Source of the DNA: Thermococcus sp. P6
Lineage (GTDB): Archaea > Methanobacteriota_B > Thermococci > Thermococcales > Thermococcaceae
NCBI RefSeq assembly: GCF_002214525.1
Contig: NZ_CP015104.1
Location: 186,001 to 250,000, forward strand
Direction of reading: 5' to 3'
Length of the DNA: 64,000 nt
In this document: piece after piece, positions 38,473-48,284 of the stretch
Layout of the letters: every line of letters starts with the position of its first letter
Position numbering within the stretch: the first letter of the stretch is position 1
Notes under the pieces: model-generated
What the model was told of the DNA's origin: nothing
The model's database searches: none
Seen by the model: only the letters and a program-made list of their open reading frames with translations
Program-made: the position numbers and the translations under genes

Positions 38473-38537
38473 CGAACCACCTCAGGTGGGGATAATATCA
38501 TCATCCGTCAGGAGGGATGACACTCATCATCGGTTCG
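38473..38537 (-). ncRNA. C/D box small guide RNA (2'-O-methylation guide)
   Basis: On the minus strand, a perfect closing stem (CGAACC 38537-38532 with GGTTCG 38478-38473) encloses box C ATGATGA (38530-38524), guide GTGTCATCCCTC, box D' CTGA (38511-38508), three bases, box C' ATGATGA (38504-38498), guide TATTATCCCCAC, and box D CTGA (38485-38482). Both guides are 12 nt and the D'-C' spacer is 3 nt, as in archaeal sRNPs bound by L7Ae, Nop5 and fibrillarin. A TATA box at 38564-38571 predicts transcription from about 38541. The targets are not identified. Confidence 0.88.
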
Positions 38538-38563
38538 TTCCCTTTCGAAGATCCCTCGTTCAC

Positions 38564-38571
38564 TTAATAAA
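38564..38571 (-). promoter_or_regulatory. TATA box for the C/D RNA and downstream gene
   Basis: TTTATTAA on the minus strand lies about 27 bases before the guide RNA's 5' stem. It should initiate near 38541, so a transcript of RNA plus mRNA is expected. Confidence 0.55.
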
Positions 38572-38634
38572 CCTTCCCACCCGGGAAGGCGACAATGATT
38601 TTAACGGTAACGACCACTGGCATCGGGTGGTTCG

Positions 38635-39537
38635 ATGAGGGTAATCCCTCTGGCATCCGAAAGTCTCGGGGTCAGGAGTATGGCAACCTTCGTCGAGGTC
38701 AAGGGAACCGGGGTTCTCATCGACCCCGGGGTGGCACTGGGTCCGAGGCGTTACGGCCTTCCGCCCGCGAGGGTTGAGCTTGAGACCCTCCAGAGGATGA
38801 GGAGGAAGCTTCAGGGTTACGCGAGGAGGGCCGGGGTCATCACCATCTCCCACTACCACTACGACCACCACACGCCCTTCTTCGAGGGCCTCTACGAGAG
38901 CTCGAGCGAGGAGTTTGCGAGGGAGATATACGAAGGAAAGACCCTTCTCATAAAGCACCCCCGCGAGAACATCAACTTCAGCCAGCGAAAAAGGGCTTGG
39001 GCCTTCCTGAAAAATGCAGAGCCGATGGCCAAGGGCATTGAGTTCGCCGACGGAAGGAGCTTTGATTTCGGGGACTTCGTGATGGAGTTCTCTCCGGCGG
39101 TTCCCCACGGAAGGGAAGGCTCGAAGCTCGGCTTCGTCGTTATGGCCCTTATAGACGACGGCACCAGAAGGCTGATCCACGCGAGCGACATCCAGCTCCT
39201 CAACAGAAAGGCCGTGGAATGGATAATCGAGAAGGTTCCGGACCTGCTCATAACGGGTGGACCCCCGAGCTACCTCGGTAAAAGGGTGGAGGGAAGCTGG
39301 GAAACCGGAATCAGGAACCTCAACTGGATAATCCGCGAGACGGACGCGGAAATAATCCTCGATCACCACCTGATAAGGGACAAGAAGTATCTCGAATTCT
39401 TCGAGGAGCTTGATAAAAGGCCGAAGACCTTCGCGGGCTATCTGGGGGTCAACGACAGGCCCCTCGAGGCCTACAGGAGGGAACTGCACAGAATCGAAAG
39501 GGGAGAAAAATTGAAACTGCCCTTTGACCTACGTTGA
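38635..39537 (+). CDS. UPF0282 family metallo-beta-lactamase-fold hydrolase
   Basis: The 300-residue protein has a beta-lactamase-fold core with the di-metal motif HYHYDHH and later PHG, ASDIQ and DHHLI segments that supply remaining ligands. The N-terminus is RVIPLASESLGVRSMATFVE. UPF0282 is archaeal and of unknown substrate. GGGTGG precedes the ATG and GATTTTAA at 38597-38604 serves as TATA. It overlaps the convergent SDR gene by nine bases. Confidence 0.88.
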   Translation: MRVIPLASESLGVRSMATFVEVKGTGVLIDPGVALGPRRYGLPPARVELETLQRMRRKLQGYARRAGVITISHYHYDHHTPFFEGLYESSSEEFAREIYEGKTLLIKHPRENINFSQRKRAWAFLKNAEPMAKGIEFADGRSFDFGDFVMEFSPAVPHGREGSKLGFVVMALIDDGTRRLIHASDIQLLNRKAVEWIIEKVPDLLITGGPPSYLGKRVEGSWETGIRNLNWIIRETDAEIILDHHLIRDKKYLEFFEELDKRPKTFAGYLGVNDRPLEAYRRELHRIERGEKLKLPFDLR

Positions 39538-40326
39538 AAGAAAGCCCCCGTCAACGGGTATAACGGCGCCGTTAACGTAGCTTGCCATATCACTGGCCAG
39601 GAAGAGCACCACCCGGGCAACTTCATCCGGTTCTCCAAAGCGTCCCATCGGCAGTCTGGCATTGAAGTTAAAGGATATGCCTATCTTTTGCATATCGAAC
39701 TTCATTATTGCCTCTTTTTTGAGCCTCCTCACGCCCTCAGTGTCTATTCCTCCGGGCACTATGACGTTCGCCCGGATTTTCTTCCCGTATTCGCGTGCTA
39801 TCGCTCTGGTTAGGGCCACCATCCCGAGCTTCGCGGTGTCGTAGTGTGCGAGAGCCGGGGCAAAGGGCAGAAAAGCCTCTATCGAGCTCACGTTTACAAT
39901 GACCCCTCCCCTCTCTTTTCTTGCCCTGACGAAGTTCTGGCACATCCAGAACACGGAGTGGAGGTTTATGGCCATGATTTTTTCGTAAAAGCCCTCATCA
40001 ACCTCTGTAAAATCCCTGAACCAGTAGACCCCGGCATTGTTTACCAGTATGTCGGGTTCTTTGTCCCTTAAGATTTTCCAGAGCGCGTCAATCTCCGCCT
40101 TCTTTGAAAGGTCAACACGGCGGGTATTGACCTCCACACCAAATTCTTCAACAAGCCTGCGCGTCTCCTCAAGCCCTGATTCGTTTATGTCAACAAGCTC
40201 AAGATCCGAGTTTGCCTCGGCGAAGCGAAGGGCGGTTGCACGCCCTATTCCAGAAGCGGCTCCGGTTATGAGGGTGCGCTTTCCCTTAAGGGATATCAGC
40301 CCGGAAAGACTTTCTCGAAATTTCAT
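39529..40326 (-). CDS. Short-chain dehydrogenase/reductase (SDR)
   Basis: The 265-residue oxidoreductase has the nucleotide motif TGAASGIGRA, the NNAG motif, the catalytic serine in NVSSIE, YDTAK as the catalytic Tyr-x3-Lys, and PGGIDTEG. Aspartate in LELVDIN suggests NAD preference. The substrate is unknown. A TATA-like stretch about 30 bases upstream fits; no ribosome-binding site is seen, so the transcript may be leaderless. Confidence 0.9.
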   Translation of the reverse strand: MKFRESLSGLISLKGKRTLITGAASGIGRATALRFAEANSDLELVDINESGLEETRRLVEEFGVEVNTRRVDLSKKAEIDALWKILRDKEPDILVNNAGVYWFRDFTEVDEGFYEKIMAINLHSVFWMCQNFVRARKERGGVIVNVSSIEAFLPFAPALAHYDTAKLGMVALTRAIAREYGKKIRANVIVPGGIDTEGVRRLKKEAIMKFDMQKIGISFNFNARLPMGRFGEPDEVARVVLFLASDMASYVNGAVIPVDGGFLST

Positions 40327-40414
40327 ACTTAAATTTATGTTTTTAATCTTAATATCTCTTATCCCTAAGAAAGCCTTAAATCATCCGGGAAGAACTATAT
40401 ATCAGGTGATAAAG

Positions 40415-41587
40415 ATGAGGGATTTTTACATTGCCCACGAAGAGGATATCAAAGCCGGAAAAACCACCGACGTTTACTTCATAAGAACAAAAAAGATACT
40501 CGAGGCAAAAGGCATCCGCAGGAAGGTTTTTGCAGATGTTACAACGACTTCCCTTCCACACGGCTGGAAATGGGGAGTTCTGGCCGGAGTTGAGGAGGTT
40601 GCAAAGCTCCTTGAAGGGTTACCGGTTAACGTTTACGCCATGCCCGAGGGGACCATCTTCCATCCCTACGAGCCGGTTCTCCAGATAGAGGGCTTTTACG
40701 ATGACTTCGGGATTTATGAGACCGCTTTACTCGGAATGCTCAGTCAGGCGAGCGGCATAGCAACGGCAGCCCTCAGGACCAAGATAGCGGCCGGCTTCAA
40801 ACCGGTGTACTCCTTTGGAATAAGGCACATGCACCCGGCGATAGCCCCGATGGTGGACCGCTCGGCATTCATAGGCGGCTGCGACGGCGTTTCAGGGGTT
40901 CTGGGCGCGGAGATGATGGGAGAAAGACCCGTCGGGACGATGCCCCACGCACTGATTCTCGTTGTGGGCGACCAGGTGAGGGCGTGGAAGTACTACGACG
41001 AGACCGTGGAGGGAGAGGTGCCGAGGACCGCCCTCGTTGATACGCTGTGCGACGAGAAGTTCGAGGCTTTGATGGCGGCGGAGGCACTCGGCAAGAGGCT
41101 CAACGCGATAAGACTCGACACGCCGAGCTCAAGGAGGGGCAACTTCAGAAGGATCATCGAGGAAGTCCGCTGGGAGCTCGATTTAAGGGGCTACGAATGG
41201 GTTAAGATCCTCGTGAGCGGCGGGCTGGACGAGGAGAGCATAGGGGAAATCGTCGACTTAGCTGATGCCTTCGGTGTCGGTGGGAGCATAGCGTCGGCAA
41301 AGCCCGTGGATTTTTCCCTCGATATAGTGGAGGTAGAAGGGAAGCCGATGACCAAGCGCGGGAAGCTGAGCGGGAGGAAGCAGATTTACCGTTGCGAGAA
41401 TGGGCATTACCACAGGGTCCCCGCGGATAAGAAGCTTGAAAAATGCCCCGTCTGCGGCGGAAGGGTCGAACCGCTCCTGAAACCCCTGATAGAAAACGGG
41501 GAGATAGTGGCCGAACTACCGAAGGCGAGGGATATACGGGAGTACGTTCTGGAGCAGGCGAAGAGGTTCGAACTCGGCCTTGAATAG
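40415..41587 (+). CDS. Nicotinate phosphoribosyltransferase
   Basis: The enzyme has 390 residues from ATG 40415, preceded by AGGTGAT. It converts nicotinate and PRPP to nicotinate mononucleotide in NAD salvage. Motifs: MRDFYIAHEEDIKAGKTTDVYF, SFGIRHMHPAIAPMVDRSAFIGG and LVSGGLDEESIGEIVDLADAFGVGG. A C-terminal zinc ribbon (RCENGHYH ... KCPVCGGRV) is typical of archaeal NAPRTases. The longer frame to 40037 is antisense to the SDR gene. A TTAAAT at 40376-40381 is 34 bases before the start. Confidence 0.93.
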   Translation: MRDFYIAHEEDIKAGKTTDVYFIRTKKILEAKGIRRKVFADVTTTSLPHGWKWGVLAGVEEVAKLLEGLPVNVYAMPEGTIFHPYEPVLQIEGFYDDFGIYETALLGMLSQASGIATAALRTKIAAGFKPVYSFGIRHMHPAIAPMVDRSAFIGGCDGVSGVLGAEMMGERPVGTMPHALILVVGDQVRAWKYYDETVEGEVPRTALVDTLCDEKFEALMAAEALGKRLNAIRLDTPSSRRGNFRRIIEEVRWELDLRGYEWVKILVSGGLDEESIGEIVDLADAFGVGGSIASAKPVDFSLDIVEVEGKPMTKRGKLSGRKQIYRCENGHYHRVPADKKLEKCPVCGGRVEPLLKPLIENGEIVAELPKARDIREYVLEQAKRFELGLE

Positions 41588-41672
41588 CCGGAAATTTTCC
41601 TAAGCATTTTCTAACGTTTTCTCCGTTTTTCAGGGAAAGCAGAAGAGAAGGAAAGGAAAGTTAAGAGGACCT

Positions 41673-41882
<210 letters not shown>

Positions 41883-42007
41883 TCACCGGGTTTAGATGTG
41901 TCCGGGGGAATATAAACTTTTCGTCGGGGGAAGAAGCCTCGGAGAGAGGCTATCCGGGTAAAAATGAGATAGGAGGGACTTTAATGAACAGATACCGGCA
42001 GGGCCGG

Positions 42008-42541
42008 TCAAAAAATCCCCAGCTTCTTCCGGTACTCCTCGCTTATCCTATCCGGGGTCCAGGGCGGGTCAAAGGTTAGCTCTATCTCGGCGTCCTTAAC
42101 GCCCGGTATCTCGAGGATCTTATCCTCCACTGCCCTGAGGATCCACATCGTCAGGGGACAACCGGGAGTCGTCATCGTCATCTTAACGTAAACCGTGTTG
42201 TCGGGCCTTACCTTAACCTCGTAGATCAGCCCGAGGTTCACAACGTCACCACCTATCTCCGGATCTATCACTTCCTTGAGCTTTTCCAGAACGGTTTCCT
42301 TCGTGAGCTGGACGTTCTCCCCGTTGCCGGTGGTTTCCCTCTCCCGGTTTACGGTTATCATCCCCACACCTTCGAGCTTTCCTATCTCCGAATGGAGTTT
42401 TATGAGAACGTCGTCAACGTTGGGTGTATCCTTTGCGAGTGTGACGGTGACGTTGCCCGACTCATCAACCTCAACGGACTTTACGAACTTCTCATCAACG
42501 ATCTTCCGAACGAGCACTTTAACCTCTTCTTCCGTAACCAT
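42008..42541 (-). CDS. MIP18/DUF59-family iron-sulfur assembly protein with extra N-terminal domain
   Basis: The product from ATG 42541 has 177 residues (GGTGAT upstream; an ATG at 42547 is also possible). The C-terminal half is DUF59: LKEVIDPEIGGDVVNLGLIYEV and MTMTTPGCPLTMWI with the conserved Cys, as in SufT/CIAO2-like Fe-S maturation factors. The first ~80 residues form a separate alpha/beta domain (EEEVKVLVRKIVDEKF) that could be NifU-like, but I do not see the cluster-binding CxxC. It likely helps build Fe-S clusters. Confidence 0.85.
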   Translation of the reverse strand: MVTEEEVKVLVRKIVDEKFVKSVEVDESGNVTVTLAKDTPNVDDVLIKLHSEIGKLEGVGMITVNRERETTGNGENVQLTKETVLEKLKEVIDPEIGGDVVNLGLIYEVKVRPDNTVYVKMTMTTPGCPLTMWILRAVEDKILEIPGVKDAEIELTFDPPWTPDRISEEYRKKLGIF

Positions 42542-42602
42542 ACTCATCACCAGACGTGGATTGGGGGGATAGATTTAAACCTTTTTTGGACAGGAATGGG
42601 TA

Positions 42603-43343
42603 TCAGCCCCGGAGTATGTCGAGGATAAGCTCCTCCGCCATACCGGGTTTAAGTGCCCTCGCCCGGAGCTCCCGGAGGACGCGCTGAATACCGAACCTCT
42701 TCAGGGAGGGGGCCTTTTTCGCGGCCTCCTTCCAGAGGGGACATCCAAAGGTAAGCTCGTAATCCCGTCCGAGCATCGCTATGGCCTCTTCCTTGTCCAT
42801 GGCCAGAAAGGCGGGAAGGTTCAGGATCACGAGGTCGTCCTTTTTGTATATCGAGATTAGACCTGAACTCAGCAGATCGCCCGACGCGATTATCTTTATC
42901 CCCTTCTCCCTTGCGTAGTTCTCCACCGCGTTCATGACCATCCCGTGGCATCGACCGCAGATCGGGGCCTTCTTCGCGATCCTCTCCCTCATCTCCTCCA
43001 GATAACCCGGAACCTCAATGAGAACCGCCCCTTCCCCTAGGGCGTTGCGGACGACCTGTTCCCCCATCTGCGGGAGCCTTACCGTTACCGGAACGACCTC
43101 AAAACCGGCCCAGCGAAGCACCTTCAGAGCGGTGGTGCTGTCGGAACCTCCCGAGAAGGCCACGACCACCCTTACCCCAACGGGTGAGCGATCGAGTTCT
43201 TTCCCGCGGAGACGGTACTCTACAAGAGCCTTAAGGCGGGAATAGGCCTCCTCGTTGAGGTCTTCCCTGACCCTTTCGAGGGCCTCGAGGTTGTATTCAA
43301 GCCGGTACCTCTTAACGAAATCCTCTCCAGCGGGGCCTATCAT
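42603..43343 (-). CDS. PP-loop ATP pyrophosphatase
   Basis: The 246-residue protein has the PP-loop SGGSDSTTAL and a CGRCHGMV motif that could hold a metal or catalytic Cys, then SGDLLSSGLISIYKKDD and TFGCPLW. This group of archaeal PP-loop proteins is annotated as tRNA thiolation-like, but the substrate is not fixed. No clear ribosome-binding site; TTTAATA about 30 bases upstream suggests a leaderless transcript. Confidence 0.82.
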   Translation of the reverse strand: MIGPAGEDFVKRYRLEYNLEALERVREDLNEEAYSRLKALVEYRLRGKELDRSPVGVRVVVAFSGGSDSTTALKVLRWAGFEVVPVTVRLPQMGEQVVRNALGEGAVLIEVPGYLEEMRERIAKKAPICGRCHGMVMNAVENYAREKGIKIIASGDLLSSGLISIYKKDDLVILNLPAFLAMDKEEAIAMLGRDYELTFGCPLWKEAAKKAPSLKRFGIQRVLRELRARALKPGMAEELILDILRG

Positions 43344-43447
43344 CGGCCTTCGATCCGGGAGGGGGCTATTAAACCTATCGCTCGAAAAACCTTAAAAGAG
43401 GCCCGGCCTAACCCTTTCGGGTCAAAACCCTTTTGGGAGGGATCACC

Positions 43448-44503
43448 ATGGAGGGGATAATAGAAAGAGTTCGGCGGAGGACGAGCATTCCGGTTTACAG
43501 AAGAACCCTTGAGAACGTTCTGGGTGCGATTCAAACGAGCGGCGACGTCTGGCGCATCGTTGACCTCAGCGAGGAACCGCTTCCCCTCGTGGTTGCGGTG
43601 ATCGAGGCGCTCCACGAGACCGGTTACGTGGCCTTCGATGGTTCCAGCGTCGTTCTGACCGAAAGCGGAAAGAAACTGGTGGAGAAGTATGGAATCGGAA
43701 CCATAAGGGACTTCACGTGCTCCCACTGTGGCGGAAAGACGGTTGAGCTCGACGCCTTCGGCGACCTCCTCAAGGAGTTCAGGGAGATAACCAGAGACAG
43801 ACCCCGGCCGAAGCAGGAGTTCGATCAGGCTTACGTAACGCCCGAAACCACCGTCGCGAGGGTTGCCCTGATGCATACACGCGGCGACCTCGAGAACAGG
43901 GAAGTTTTCGTTCTCGGCGATGACGATCTGACCAGCGTGGCCCTCATGCTCTCGGGTCTTCCGAAACGCATAGCCGTTTTGGACATAGACGAGCGCCTCG
44001 TGAGGTTCATAGAGAAGACGGCCGAGGAGATCGGCTACGGTAACATCGAGATGTTTACCTTCGATTTGAGGGAACCACTACCGGAGTATGCCCTTCACAG
44101 GTTCGACACGTTCATAACAGACCCCCCCGAGACGCTTGAAGCCGTGAGGGCCTTCATAGGAAGGGGAATAGCTACACTAAAAGGACCCGGATGCGCGGGT
44201 TACTTCGGCATAACGAGACGCGAAAGCTCGCTGGACAAGTGGAGGGAAATCCAGAGGGTCCTTCTCAACGAGTTCGGCGTTGTCATAACCGACATCATCC
44301 GGAACTTCAACGAGTACGTTAACTGGGGCTACGAGGAGAAGACGAGGGCGTGGAAGCTGCTTCCGGTCAAGGTCAAACCTTCGTACAACTGGTACAAGAG
44401 CTACATGTTCAGGATTCAGACGCTCGAAGGCTCGAGGGGATTCGAAGATAAGATTGAAGCGGGTGACGAGCTTTACAACGACGAAGAGGCCTCGACACAA
44501 TGA
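43448..44503 (+). CDS. bpsA: Branched-chain polyamine synthase BpsA
   Basis: The 351-residue aminopropyltransferase makes N4-bis(aminopropyl)spermidine, a polyamine of hyperthermophiles. The N-terminal winged-helix-like part is followed by CSHCGG and a Rossmann core with VLGDDDLTSVALML and TDPPETLEAV; the family's GDDD motif and DPP motif are both present. ATG 43448 follows GGGAGGG by six bases; the length matches T. kodakarensis BpsA. Confidence 0.94.
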   Translation: MEGIIERVRRRTSIPVYRRTLENVLGAIQTSGDVWRIVDLSEEPLPLVVAVIEALHETGYVAFDGSSVVLTESGKKLVEKYGIGTIRDFTCSHCGGKTVELDAFGDLLKEFREITRDRPRPKQEFDQAYVTPETTVARVALMHTRGDLENREVFVLGDDDLTSVALMLSGLPKRIAVLDIDERLVRFIEKTAEEIGYGNIEMFTFDLREPLPEYALHRFDTFITDPPETLEAVRAFIGRGIATLKGPGCAGYFGITRRESSLDKWREIQRVLLNEFGVVITDIIRNFNEYVNWGYEEKTRAWKLLPVKVKPSYNWYKSYMFRIQTLEGSRGFEDKIEAGDELYNDEEASTQ

Positions 44504-44511
44504 GGAAGGGG

Positions 44512-46266
44512 TCAGCGCCCCTTCTCTCGTCTCCTTCTTGTTACCATTAGAAGGGCCGCACCCGCCAGAACGATAGCCACAGCCGGGTAAACGTAGTGCC
44601 CCACCCATTTCCCCCCGGAGACTTTGAAGCCCTCAACTGCCCGGGCCTCTATCAGGAGAGGGTTTTCCCGGGGGTAGATCGTCACGTAGCCGTCCAGATC
44701 GCCTATCTCTGCCGTGTCGTTCGAGCTTCCGACGTATCTTGAACCCCTGATCAGCAGAAACGTTGCGTTGGCCAGCTCAACCCTTCCGTCCCTCACTTCG
44801 ACCTCCGGAAGGTTGGCGTATATAAGGTTCCTCAGGAAGGAAACGCCCCTCGAGTACAGGCTGCTTCCTTCCAGTCCGGCCTCGTGCAGGGCCCAGAGGG
44901 TTCTGGAGGTAGATAGCAAACCCGCAACGGAGCCCTGAGTGTAGGGAAACCCGCCGCTGGGGTACTGCCTCTCCCCGAGGATGCGGAGGGTCTCGTTGAG
45001 CTCCCTCTCCATCCCAAACTCCTTGAAAACCATCAGCGCGTGGGCGAAGTAGTAGGTGGGAACGTTGTAGTAAACCGGATTTCCGGTCTTTGGGTCCTTA
45101 GTCAGGACCATCCATGTGAGGTTCCGGGAGAGGTACTCCAGCGAGCGGTTGTAATCGTGGTCCACCTTCAGCGTTCTGAGAACCCACACAACGTATTCGG
45201 TGTTGTAGAAGTCCCTCCAGATACCGCCTTTCGAGGTTTTCAGGAGGTAGCTTACCTCTCCGGAGTAGTCCTCCCCGATCAGAGCCTTCAGTCTGGCCAT
45301 CTCGGCAACCTGCCACGGGAGTAGCTTTGAGTAGTTCGATGGGAACCCGGGGGTTAGGTTGCAGAGCACGTAGTAGTCTCCCAGGGTTACCCTTTCAACG
45401 TCCTCCTGTGGTTGTATCTTCTTCAGGTAGGGGCAGGCGATTCCCCTCAGGTCCTCAAAACCGGGAACCTTTGAGACGCTCAAAAGGTCGAGAACACGGT
45501 AGCGGAGTGGACCCCAGAATCCGAAGTGCTCCCTTTCGATCAGTTCCTTCCGGTATTCGGGATTGCCCGTTGCGTAGAGGGCCATCGCTATGCCCAAGGT
45601 TGAGTTGAAGTCACCGCTCAGCCCGACCTTCCTTCCGAGGTAGGCCATGGCAAAGGCCCTGTAAGCTTTAAGCTCACCCTCAACCTTCATGTCCTCGAGT
45701 TCCTTCTCCTTTCCGAGGGCCAGATAGCCGAATATCCTCTCTTCGTCGGTTTCTGCCTTCGAGGAGATGAGCCAGCCCTCTCCCCGGTTTATGGCCTCTT
45801 TAACCTGTTTCTCAAAGCCCGTTAGACTCTCATCGATGTATCCCCCTTCGAGGAACTCCCTGAGCGAAATTACCGCCAGAGCGGTCCCCGTGTAGTCCTC
45901 CCAGGAGCCGTCAGGGTTCTGCCTGTATATCAGCCAGTAAGCGGCTCCGTTCAACGTTTCCCTGTACCGGCCCTCCGCTATCCTCTCGCCCCTCATGAGT
46001 GCGAGCATCGCCATGGCCGTGTATTTGGCCATGTGCTCTTCCCCGTAGGCCACCCCCCACGAATCGAAGGGGGTCTTCATCTGGAGAAGCCACTCGCATC
46101 CCTCCATCACCTTATCGTAATCCCCGGTTCGATAGAGGGCGAGGACCGAGAAGGAAGTTTCCGGAACCGCGGGCGTGTAAACGTAGGGCTCGATTTTAGC
46201 ACTTCCGGGGGGAAGGGATAACCCGATGAGCATGACTACGAACAGTATCCCGAGAACCCTTTTCAT
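44512..46266 (-). CDS. Secreted, C-terminally anchored alpha/alpha-toroid (prenyltransferase-like repeat) protein
   Basis: The 584-residue product starts MKRVLGILFVVMLIGLSL, a signal peptide. The body has repeated alpha/alpha-barrel motifs as in squalene cyclase or terpenoid-cyclase-like toroids: NPDGSWEDYTGTALAVISL, TYYFAHALMVFKE and YPSGGFPYTQGSVAGLLST. A C-terminal helix (AVAIVLAGAALLMV) followed by RRRREKGR should anchor it outside the membrane. The catalytic DxDD of cyclases and the CGEQ thioester of alpha-macroglobulins are not seen. It lies about 40 bases downstream of a secreted subtilisin and is probably co-transcribed. GGTGGT precedes the tandem ATGs at 46269 and 46266. Confidence 0.65.
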   Translation of the reverse strand: MKRVLGILFVVMLIGLSLPPGSAKIEPYVYTPAVPETSFSVLALYRTGDYDKVMEGCEWLLQMKTPFDSWGVAYGEEHMAKYTAMAMLALMRGERIAEGRYRETLNGAAYWLIYRQNPDGSWEDYTGTALAVISLREFLEGGYIDESLTGFEKQVKEAINRGEGWLISSKAETDEERIFGYLALGKEKELEDMKVEGELKAYRAFAMAYLGRKVGLSGDFNSTLGIAMALYATGNPEYRKELIEREHFGFWGPLRYRVLDLLSVSKVPGFEDLRGIACPYLKKIQPQEDVERVTLGDYYVLCNLTPGFPSNYSKLLPWQVAEMARLKALIGEDYSGEVSYLLKTSKGGIWRDFYNTEYVVWVLRTLKVDHDYNRSLEYLSRNLTWMVLTKDPKTGNPVYYNVPTYYFAHALMVFKEFGMERELNETLRILGERQYPSGGFPYTQGSVAGLLSTSRTLWALHEAGLEGSSLYSRGVSFLRNLIYANLPEVEVRDGRVELANATFLLIRGSRYVGSSNDTAEIGDLDGYVTIYPRENPLLIEARAVEGFKVSGGKWVGHYVYPAVAIVLAGAALLMVTRRRREKGR

Positions 46267-46307
46267 CATACCACCCCAAAGGGAGAAGAAAAGGAAGTTA
46301 AAAAGCT

Positions 46308-48284
46308 TCAGCCGTAGTAGACAACCGCCTTGAGCTCGTAGCTGGCCCATCCGTAGGTGCTGTAGGCGTAAACAAGGAACGTCCACGTACCCGGTGTCGG
46401 GTTGGAGGCCTCGACGTGCTCAAAGCTGTCGCTCGTGGTGGACCTGTCCACGAGGTTCCCGTTGGGGTCGTAGAGGTAGAGATCAAGGTCGTGCCGGCTG
46501 GTGTCGAAGGTAAGATCGCCCGTTATCTTGGTGGCGCCGCTGTTCACGGTCATGGTGAAGCTGTCGCTGGTGTCCCAGTAGTCGTCCACGTATCCGGTGA
46601 AGGTCTGGCTGTCGGTGGTCGGTGTCGGGCTGGGGTTCGGGTTGGGATTTGAACCCCCACCGCCCGACTGGTTGAGGCTTCCATCGCTGACGAGGTCAAC
46701 CTGATAGTTCGCCGAACCGCTGTAGCTGACGACCTTGACCGTCCAAGTTCCCGCGCTGGGGTTGTAGTAACCGACCTTTTCGAAGCCGTAGTAGGCGGTG
46801 TAGGAGTAGTCCACCTCATTGCCGTTGGGGTCGTAGAGGTAGAGATCGATGTCACTCCCGCTGTTGTCCCAGTAGAGGGTGGCCGTGAGGAAAGTGGCCC
46901 CGCTCACGTCAAAGGAGTGGGTGGCGCTTCCCTTGTTGGCAACGGATCCGGTGAAGACAAGTTTGGCGTAGTTATCGTAGTTTATGGCCTTGTAAACGTT
47001 GACCCTTCCGGCACCGTAGGCGATGTCCGCTATCTCCTTCGGGGCAACTATATCGGCCGTCTCTATAAGGGCCGTTTTTACCTTATCGGGCGTCCAGTCG
47101 GAGTGGGCCTGCAGGATGAGCGCCGAAACACCCGCGACGTGGGGGGTGGCCATGCTGGTTCCCGAGGCCTTGGTGTAGTAATCGTCTATGGGGGTGCCCA
47201 TGCTCGTGCCGCTGGCGCGGGGGGCTATGATGTCAACGCCCGGGGCCACCACTTCCGGCTTGAGCCTTCCGTCGGCCGTTGGGCCCCTGCTGGAGAAGCT
47301 GGCTATGTTGTCGTTGCTGTCAACAGCCCCGACGGTTATGACCTTGCTGGCCGCTGCCGGTGAACCGATCGTGCGGGTATCCGGTCCGCTGTTGCCAGCT
47401 GCAACGCAGACGACCAGACCGGCGTCCCATGCATTGTTAACGGCCTGACTCAGGGAGTCGGTTCCGTCGGAGCTCTGACTTGAGCCGAGGGACAGGTTTA
47501 TGACCTTTATGCCGTATTTGTCCTTGTTCTGGACGACCCAGTCAACGCCCGCTATGATATCGGAGACGCTTCCCGAGCCGTCGGCTCCAAGGACTTTAAC
47601 GCCCACCAGTTTGGCTCCGGGGGCCACGCCTACGTAGTTCGAGTTAACCGAACCGGTCCCGGCTATTATACCTGCAACGTGGGTTCCGTGTCCATGATCG
47701 TCGTAGGGGGTCGTCCTGCCGTTGACCTCGTCCTTCCAGCCTATGACCTTGCCCTTCAGATCGGGGTGATTCGCGTCTATACCGGTGTCAATTACCGCAA
47801 CCACCACACCGCTTCCGTCGTAACCGAGGGAGTTCCAGACCCTGTCGGCCTGAATCTGAGAAACCGAAGTAGCGTCCGAAACCTGAACCTTATAATCTTC
47901 CTGTATGAACTTTATTCCCGAGACGCTGCTCCTGCCGAAGAAACCCGTGTCGATCATGCCCGAGATCAGAAGAAGGTCCCTGACCTTTATCTTAACCGCA
48001 ACCGCGGGGATTATGCTGTAGGAGTGCTTCACCTCAGCGCCCATGGTCTTAAGTATCCCGAGGGCCCTGTTCCTGTCCTGATAGCTTCCGAACATTATCA
48101 CCGTGTCAACTTCCTGATCCCAGTTCATCCTCTGAACTTTCTTGAACAGCCCGGGGGTCAAAAGCCCGTAGTTTTTCTGGTGGCCGACGTTCTTCACGGT
48201 GGGCTTGACCGGTGTCGCAAGGACCGCTCCGGCCATGAGTCCCACAAGCACCAAAGCCACTACAACCATACCAGCCCTTTTCAT
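46308..48284 (-). CDS. Secreted subtilisin-like serine protease (Tk-SP type)
   Basis: The 658-residue product starts [16 protein letters not shown], a signal peptide, at ATG 48284, preceded by GGGAGG. Catalytic residues are Asp166 (AVIDTGID), His199 (GHGTHVAG), Asn298 (AAGNSGP) and Ser377 (SGTSMATPH). A propeptide of about 110 residues precedes the catalytic domain. Two PPC-like beta-jelly-roll domains follow, joined by a Gly/Asn/Pro/Ser/Thr linker; each has a [10 protein letters not shown] calcium-binding-like loop. The layout matches T. kodakarensis Tk-SP, which is exceptionally stable. It acts outside the cell. Confidence 0.95.
   Translation of the reverse strand: MKRAGMVVVALVLVGLMAGAVLATPVKPTVKNVGHQKNYGLLTPGLFKKVQRMNWDQEVDTVIMFGSYQDRNRALGILKTMGAEVKHSYSIIPAVAVKIKVRDLLLISGMIDTGFFGRSSVSGIKFIQEDYKVQVSDATSVSQIQADRVWNSLGYDGSGVVVAVIDTGIDANHPDLKGKVIGWKDEVNGRTTPYDDHGHGTHVAGIIAGTGSVNSNYVGVAPGAKLVGVKVLGADGSGSVSDIIAGVDWVVQNKDKYGIKVINLSLGSSQSSDGTDSLSQAVNNAWDAGLVVCVAAGNSGPDTRTIGSPAAASKVITVGAVDSNDNIASFSSRGPTADGRLKPEVVAPGVDIIAPRASGTSMGTPIDDYYTKASGTSMATPHVAGVSALILQAHSDWTPDKVKTALIETADIVAPKEIADIAYGAGRVNVYKAINYDNYAKLVFTGSVANKGSATHSFDVSGATFLTATLYWDNSGSDIDLYLYDPNGNEVDYSYTAYYGFEKVGYYNPSAGTWTVKVVSYSGSANYQVDLVSDGSLNQSGGGGSNPNPNPSPTPTTDSQTFTGYVDDYWDTSDSFTMTVNSGATKITGDLTFDTSRHDLDLYLYDPNGNLVDRSTTSDSFEHVEASNPTPGTWTFLVYAYSTYGWASYELKAVVYYG

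Noticed and set aside
40037-40414. Longer N-terminus of nicotinate phosphoribosyltransferase
   Set aside because: The extension is antisense to the SDR gene, while ATG 40415 has a ribosome-binding site and the family's usual N-terminus.
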